From a virus: a stretch of DNA of 21,585 bases. The translations under genes and the position numbers were made by a program. Location of the stretch: positions 1 through 21,585 of the IMG/VR virus record IMGVR_UViG_3300021519_001094. One strand, 5' to 3'. Positions 18,540-21,585 of this stretch are shown here, in pieces. The notes under the pieces are model-generated. The model ran no database searches. It was not told where the DNA came from and saw nothing but the letters and a program-made list of their open reading frames with translations. Within the stretch, counting starts at the first letter, position 1; each line of letters begins with the position of its first letter.

Positions 18540-18727
18540 TCTTTGATCCTCTTTTTACATTCCTCTACTATCACTTTTGGGACATCTGGATGCCAGTTTC
18601 CCATTAGCATACGGCAATCATATGTTACCGTAACCCGATCTTTGTCTTGTTGAACTAGTATAAAAAGTAATACTACTACAAATGATACTATTATAAAAGT
18701 TATAGCACCAAACAAAAATTTAATCAT
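18536..18727 (-). CDS. small membrane protein (63 aa)
   Basis: A 63-residue protein with one strong N-terminal membrane helix (about residues 4-27, FLFGAITFIIVSFVVVLLFI), then a short soluble tail YDCRMLMGNWHPDVPKVIVEECKKR with two cysteines. Similar small membrane proteins follow the exonuclease gene in T4-like cyanophages as far as I know. Overlaps the exonuclease gene by 8 nt. Confidence 0.7.
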   Translation of the reverse strand: MIKFLFGAITFIIVSFVVVLLFILVQQDKDRVTVTYDCRMLMGNWHPDVPKVIVEECKKRIKE

Positions 18728-19721
18728 TTAATACTCCACTATAAGTTTTATTCATCCAACTACCAAATGCTTCGGCATTTTCACTACATTTAACTAATTC
18801 GTATTTCCCACAAAACTGTAAGAAACGTACTCCTACTTGCCCCACATCCTTGTGGCTAACCTGTTCCTTGATACTAGTATCAATAGTCAGCTTAACATCT
18901 TCTGGTTGTGCAGTCAAGTCAACTAATGTTACATTACGATTGTAGTCATCCAGCACACGATGTTCTACTTCGTCTGGATCAGTCCAACGCTGTAGCATCA
19001 TGTTGTTCCAAGCGTATCCTTTTTTGCCTCGGTCTTCGAACGCTTCCGTAAGTCCAATCTTCTTCTTAGTACCATTGACTCGGACTCCGGGGTACGCCGA
19101 CATAATATTATCCGTCGGATCACCGCGCATACACTTTTCGAAGAGTAGCCACTGCGGGTTAGCTGGAGGCTTAGGCTCTTTAGTTTTCTTATCGATAACA
19201 ATTTTTCCTTTATCATTAAAGGTTCCTTCAAGGGTGATTAGTTCGTCGGATATACCGTTATATTGTTTGACATTGGGTGCTACTAACTGAACGAAGTCGG
19301 TATCACTACTGATAATAACATGTTCATCTTCAGGGTGTAATGCTATCCAGCGAGCTATAATATCATCGCCTTCTGCGGTGGGACATCGTATGACGCTACA
19401 ATTGGTCTTTTCGCCCAAGTATTTAGTTAATGCGTCATATGTTTCCCAGAACATTTTATCCTCGTCGGATTCCTGCTCTGTGAGTGCTTGTTTAGCCACT
19501 GCACGGTTAGCTTTGTAGGGCTTATAAAAGTCCTTGCGCCAGCTACGCCCTTCTAGGGCAAAAACTACATGGTCAGCTTCAAAGCGGCGTGCCATTTTAT
19601 TAGCAGCCATTAGTGTGACATGTAGGGCAAATCCTACCTTTTCCCAAGTGTCGCCCGCACGGAAAGCACCGTGTCTAGCACGAAAGAAAAGATTAGCTGT
19701 GTCGATAAGAATATATTTCAT
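18720..19721 (-). CDS. rnh: T4 RNase H-like 5'-3' exonuclease (flap endonuclease family)
   Basis: A 333-residue protein of the FEN/T4 RNase H family, which removes RNA primers and 5' flaps during DNA replication. Acidic metal ligands are in order: D7 (ILIDTAN), AEGDDIIARW (E117, D119, D120), SSDTDF (D140, D142) and GDPTDNI (D201, D204). An SRSWRKDFYKPYKANR-like arch region (here EGRSWRKDFYKPYK) supplies basic helical residues. Length matches phage members (~305-335). The promoter at 19727-19755 would start the mRNA at the ATG itself, and no ribosome site is present, so the mRNA may be leaderless. Confidence 0.9.
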   Translation of the reverse strand: MKYILIDTANLFFRARHGAFRAGDTWEKVGFALHVTLMAANKMARRFEADHVVFALEGRSWRKDFYKPYKANRAVAKQALTEQESDEDKMFWETYDALTKYLGEKTNCSVIRCPTAEGDDIIARWIALHPEDEHVIISSDTDFVQLVAPNVKQYNGISDELITLEGTFNDKGKIVIDKKTKEPKPPANPQWLLFEKCMRGDPTDNIMSAYPGVRVNGTKKKIGLTEAFEDRGKKGYAWNNMMLQRWTDPDEVEHRVLDDYNRNVTLVDLTAQPEDVKLTIDTSIKEQVSHKDVGQVGVRFLQFCGKYELVKCSENAEAFGSWMNKTYSGVLND

Positions 19722-19726
19722 ATGTT

Positions 19727-19755
19727 AGTATAGCAGTCCAAGTATTAAAAGTCAA
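19727..19755 (-). promoter_or_regulatory. sigma70 promoter giving a leaderless exonuclease mRNA
   Basis: Minus strand: TTGACT, 17-nt spacer ending TGC (extended -10), TATACT. The last base of the -10 is 6 nt from the A of the ATG, so the predicted start coincides with the start codon. Confidence 0.75.
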
Positions 19756-19778
19756 ATTACAGTTAAAATTATTTGATA

Positions 19779-20162
19779 CTATCCAACTTCACTCATTCCT
19801 CCACCGACGTCTTTGGACTTAACCACACGATTGTTCATGGCTTCGTACTGTTCGTAAGTTTCCAATACTACATTACGACATACGTTAGTAAACCAACGAT
19901 CCACAATTTCCGAGTCAGTATCATTTTGATCCATCATGTACCCGTGTCTAACAAGATCAGCTATGAACTTATCATTCCAATCTAGTTCGAACGAACCCAT
20001 GCCCATACCATTTGGATCAATATCCATGCTGACAATATTGACATAGGACTCACCGCGTTCAGTGGCAATATCTTTAGCCGTCTTAACCGGTGGTGGCGGT
20101 GCTTCTGGTGCTACTTGTTCTACTGGTTTTTTCGTAAACCAACTTTTAATAGTATCTAGCAT
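19779..20162 (-). CDS. conserved T4-like phage protein (127 aa)
   Basis: A 127-residue protein from the ATG at 20162 (TAATATG junction with QueE; GTGGGG upstream serves as ribosome site). Basic N-terminus with a proline-rich linker (EAPPPPVKTAKDIATERGE), then FELDWNDKFIADLVRHGY. A protein of this plan is widespread next to QueE-like and exonuclease genes in T4-like marine phages. Function unknown. Confidence 0.75.
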   Translation of the reverse strand: MLDTIKSWFTKKPVEQVAPEAPPPPVKTAKDIATERGESYVNIVSMDIDPNGMGMGSFELDWNDKFIADLVRHGYMMDQNDTDSEIVDRWFTNVCRNVVLETYEQYEAMNNRVVKSKDVGGGMSEVG

Positions 20163-20163
20163 A

Positions 20164-21006
20164 TTATGTACCCCACTCATTTTTAAACAATGGAACTTGT
20201 AAACGATCACTATAACGTAAACCGTTTGCCATGGCTAATTCTGCCACACGACGATTGTTAAGTGCATACACACTCTCAACTCCACCTACTGGCATCAAAT
20301 AAACCGGACCTTTAAATCCTGCAGTTTGATAAATCTGTGTAACTGCCAGGGCTTCTTCGGCATCTTCTTCTGTGGCTACTACAAACTTTAGGTAAGCGTA
20401 GCCTGCATTTTGATATTCCAGTACAACTTCAGGTTTAATAGCATCTTCGCGCAACTCACCTGAATTGCTAAGTTTAGCACTGATCGAAAATGTAACTTCT
20501 CTATACCAATTTTCAGCAGTCCATTCACCTAGAAAATGTTTGAACTCTGGCGTTAACGGCTGAGTACCATTTGTTTCAAAAGTAATTTCACGCAAGTCTT
20601 TCATCTTACTATGATTAAGCAAGTCTGGGTAAGCACGTTGCCAACCTAATAATGGCTCGCCACCTGTAATGACTAGATGTTCCATTGCCCATTGTTTGTA
20701 AGGCAGGATCTCCATAATACGTTCTACGACGCCATCTGTTTCCATTAGCGGACTTAGATTCTTAAATTCCGGCATCCAGGAGGCATATGAGTCGCAACCA
20801 GAACTCACTAATGGCAGCTCATTATACGTTTGGTAATTAGCTACTACAATATTATGTCTTTCTTGACTTTTCTCTCCGCGTGGCATACCAAAGCCATCGC
20901 AGGTAAAATTACAGCCGAATGTACGTAGGAAGATTGAGGGTACTCCCATATATCTGCCTTCACCTTGAATACTATAAAACAACTCTGCTACTTTTAATTT
21001 ACTCAT
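20164..21006 (-). CDS. queE: 7-carboxy-7-deazaguanine synthase-like radical SAM enzyme (phage type)
   Basis: A 280-residue protein starting at the ATG at 21006. FYSIQGEGRYMGVPSIFLRTFGCNF (in parts) is the QueE N-terminus; GGEPLLGWQR and ETNGTQ follow. QueE converts carboxy-tetrahydropterin to 7-carboxy-7-deazaguanine on the path to queuosine or deazaguanine-modified DNA. The cluster motif is stretched: C32-x3-C36, then the CDSYASW that normally follows within two residues begins at C71. About 32 extra residues sit inside the loop. No queC, queD, folE or dpdA-like gene is in the window. It overlaps the upstream small gene by 8 nt. Confidence 0.85.
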   Translation of the reverse strand: MSKLKVAELFYSIQGEGRYMGVPSIFLRTFGCNFTCDGFGMPRGEKSQERHNIVVANYQTYNELPLVSSGCDSYASWMPEFKNLSPLMETDGVVERIMEILPYKQWAMEHLVITGGEPLLGWQRAYPDLLNHSKMKDLREITFETNGTQPLTPEFKHFLGEWTAENWYREVTFSISAKLSNSGELREDAIKPEVVLEYQNAGYAYLKFVVATEEDAEEALAVTQIYQTAGFKGPVYLMPVGGVESVYALNNRRVAELAMANGLRYSDRLQVPLFKNEWGT

Positions 21007-21199
21007 TTTTAAATTCCATATGTGGTAATATATCGTTATCAAATATCTGCGCCATTTGACGCCATAGTGATTCGCGCTGTGCCTGTGTCATGCCCGATGT
21101 TAACTTACTAGCAAAGTTATCTCCAGTAGGTTTTTCTAGCCCATAGTCATGTCTGAATGTCATACACATTCCATATATAATTTGTTCTCTTGTTTTCAT
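20999..21199 (-). CDS. conserved small T4-like phage protein (66 aa)
   Basis: A 66-residue helical protein (MKTREQIIYGMCMTFRHDYGLEK, TSGMTQAQRESLWRQMAQIFDND). It resembles a small protein of unknown role found in T4-like marine phages. No ribosome site precedes the ATG. A TGC-TACAAT extended -10 ends 7 nt from the A of the ATG, pointing to a leaderless mRNA that continues into QueE. Confidence 0.7.
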   Translation of the reverse strand: MKTREQIIYGMCMTFRHDYGLEKPTGDNFASKLTSGMTQAQRESLWRQMAQIFDNDILPHMEFKNE

Positions 21200-21205
21200 T
21201 CAAAT

Positions 21206-21214
21206 ATTGTAGCA
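21206..21214 (-). promoter_or_regulatory. extended -10 promoter, leaderless position
   Basis: Minus strand TGCTACAAT, with TACAAT at 21211-21206. There is no clear -35. The predicted start is 21199, the first base of the ATG. Probably the head promoter of the QueE operon. Confidence 0.5.
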
Positions 21215-21308
21215 TACAAAAATTGTGTTTTATAGTAGTTTGGCTAAATATATGTAGTTCGCGATACTGACAATATCCAACTACTCTAACGCTTATAGGA
21301 GCATCAGC

Positions 21309-21585
21309 ATGTGTATTTACTGCGGCACAAACAAGTACCGAAAAATCTACGAAAATCATATCGGGAACATTCCAAGAGACTCGGACGGCAGATCATATGA
21401 TATTCATCACATAGATGGCAATCATTCAAATAATGATCCATCAAATCTCAAAGCAGTAACTATAACTGAACATTATCAAATTCACTTTGATCAAGAAGAT
21501 TATGGGGCTTGCTGGTTACTAAGTCGTAAAATTAAAATGTCCAAGGAAGAAATTTCTAATTTAGCAACCTGCAACAACAATAAGA
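21309..21585 (+). CDS. HNH endonuclease, partial (runs off the window)
   Basis: An open frame from the ATG at 21309 to the window end (92 codons visible). It starts MCIYCGTNK (a CxxC knuckle) and continues YDIHHIDGNHSNNDPSNLKAV, the HNH beta-beta-alpha-metal motif with HH, N and H (HYQIHFDQ). HNH proteins of this kind in T4-like phages are usually homing endonucleases. Ribosome site AGGAG lies 8 nt upstream; GGCTAAATATATG further up may be a late promoter. The gene diverges from the core operon. The C-terminal DNA-recognition part is not visible. Confidence 0.82.
   Translation, partial: MCIYCGTNKYRKIYENHIGNIPRDSDGRSYDIHHIDGNHSNNDPSNLKAVTITEHYQIHFDQEDYGACWLLSRKIKMSKEEISNLATCNNNK

Overview
The window reads as part of the genome of a large, AT-rich, tailed, T4-like bacteriophage, probably marine or freshwater. 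The evidence is a T4 RNase H-type flap exonuclease, a MazG-like pyrophosphohydrolase, a phage-type QueE, several small conserved proteins that I associate with T4-like cyanophages and related viruses, tight gene packing with 4-nt overlaps, TATAAATA-type late promoter motifs, a large tRNA array, and two homing-type endonucleases. The host cannot be named from the sequence. A circularly permuted two-piece tmRNA is typical of alphaproteobacteria and some cyanobacteria and betaproteobacteria, and consensus sigma70 promoters (TTGACA-17-TATAAT) show use of host housekeeping polymerase.

Region 1 (1-8531) is an accessory metabolic block. A plus-strand set (PP-loop ATPase, ATP-grasp ligase, cupin, small protein) converges on a minus-strand operon. 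That operon (GNAT, acyl carrier protein, second PP-loop ATPase, GNAT-like protein, acyl desaturase, two Fe(II)/2-oxoglutarate oxygenases) starts from a consensus promoter at 7558-7586. A radical SAM enzyme lies just upstream. Together they look like a phage-borne pathway that loads, activates, desaturates or hydroxylates and transfers an acyl or amino-acyl group. The product is unknown.

Region 2 (8545-16000) is an RNA island, almost all on the minus strand. It carries tRNAs for Leu(TAG), Trp(CCA), Ile(GAT), Arg(TCG), Ser(GCT), Ser(TGA), Glu(TTC), Tyr(GTA), Asp(GTC), Cys(GCA) and Ile2(CAT). It also has two aberrant tRNA-like genes, a tRNA 3' relic, a PD-(D/E)XK homing endonuclease and a B12-type radical SAM gene. 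About 1.9 kb of non-coding DNA (12695-14634) sits behind a perfect sigma70 promoter and contains six modules bounded by nearly identical 17-23-bp inverted repeats. The discordant positions in these stems are G-U only when read as minus-strand RNA, with one exception. Two further promoter/terminator-defined RNAs follow: a ~230-nt transcript with a near-leaderless 52-codon ORF, and the permuted tmRNA with an unusually long tag. A ~150-nt RNA at 9636-9784 shares colinear motifs with part of the large RNA, so the island may hold a new family of large ornate phage RNAs.

Region 3 (16024-21199) is a compact minus-strand operon of core phage genes: small conserved proteins, MazG-like, the exonuclease, and QueE with its neighbours. 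At least two of its genes have -10 boxes placed so that the mRNA would begin at the ATG. A divergent HNH endonuclease gene runs off the right edge.
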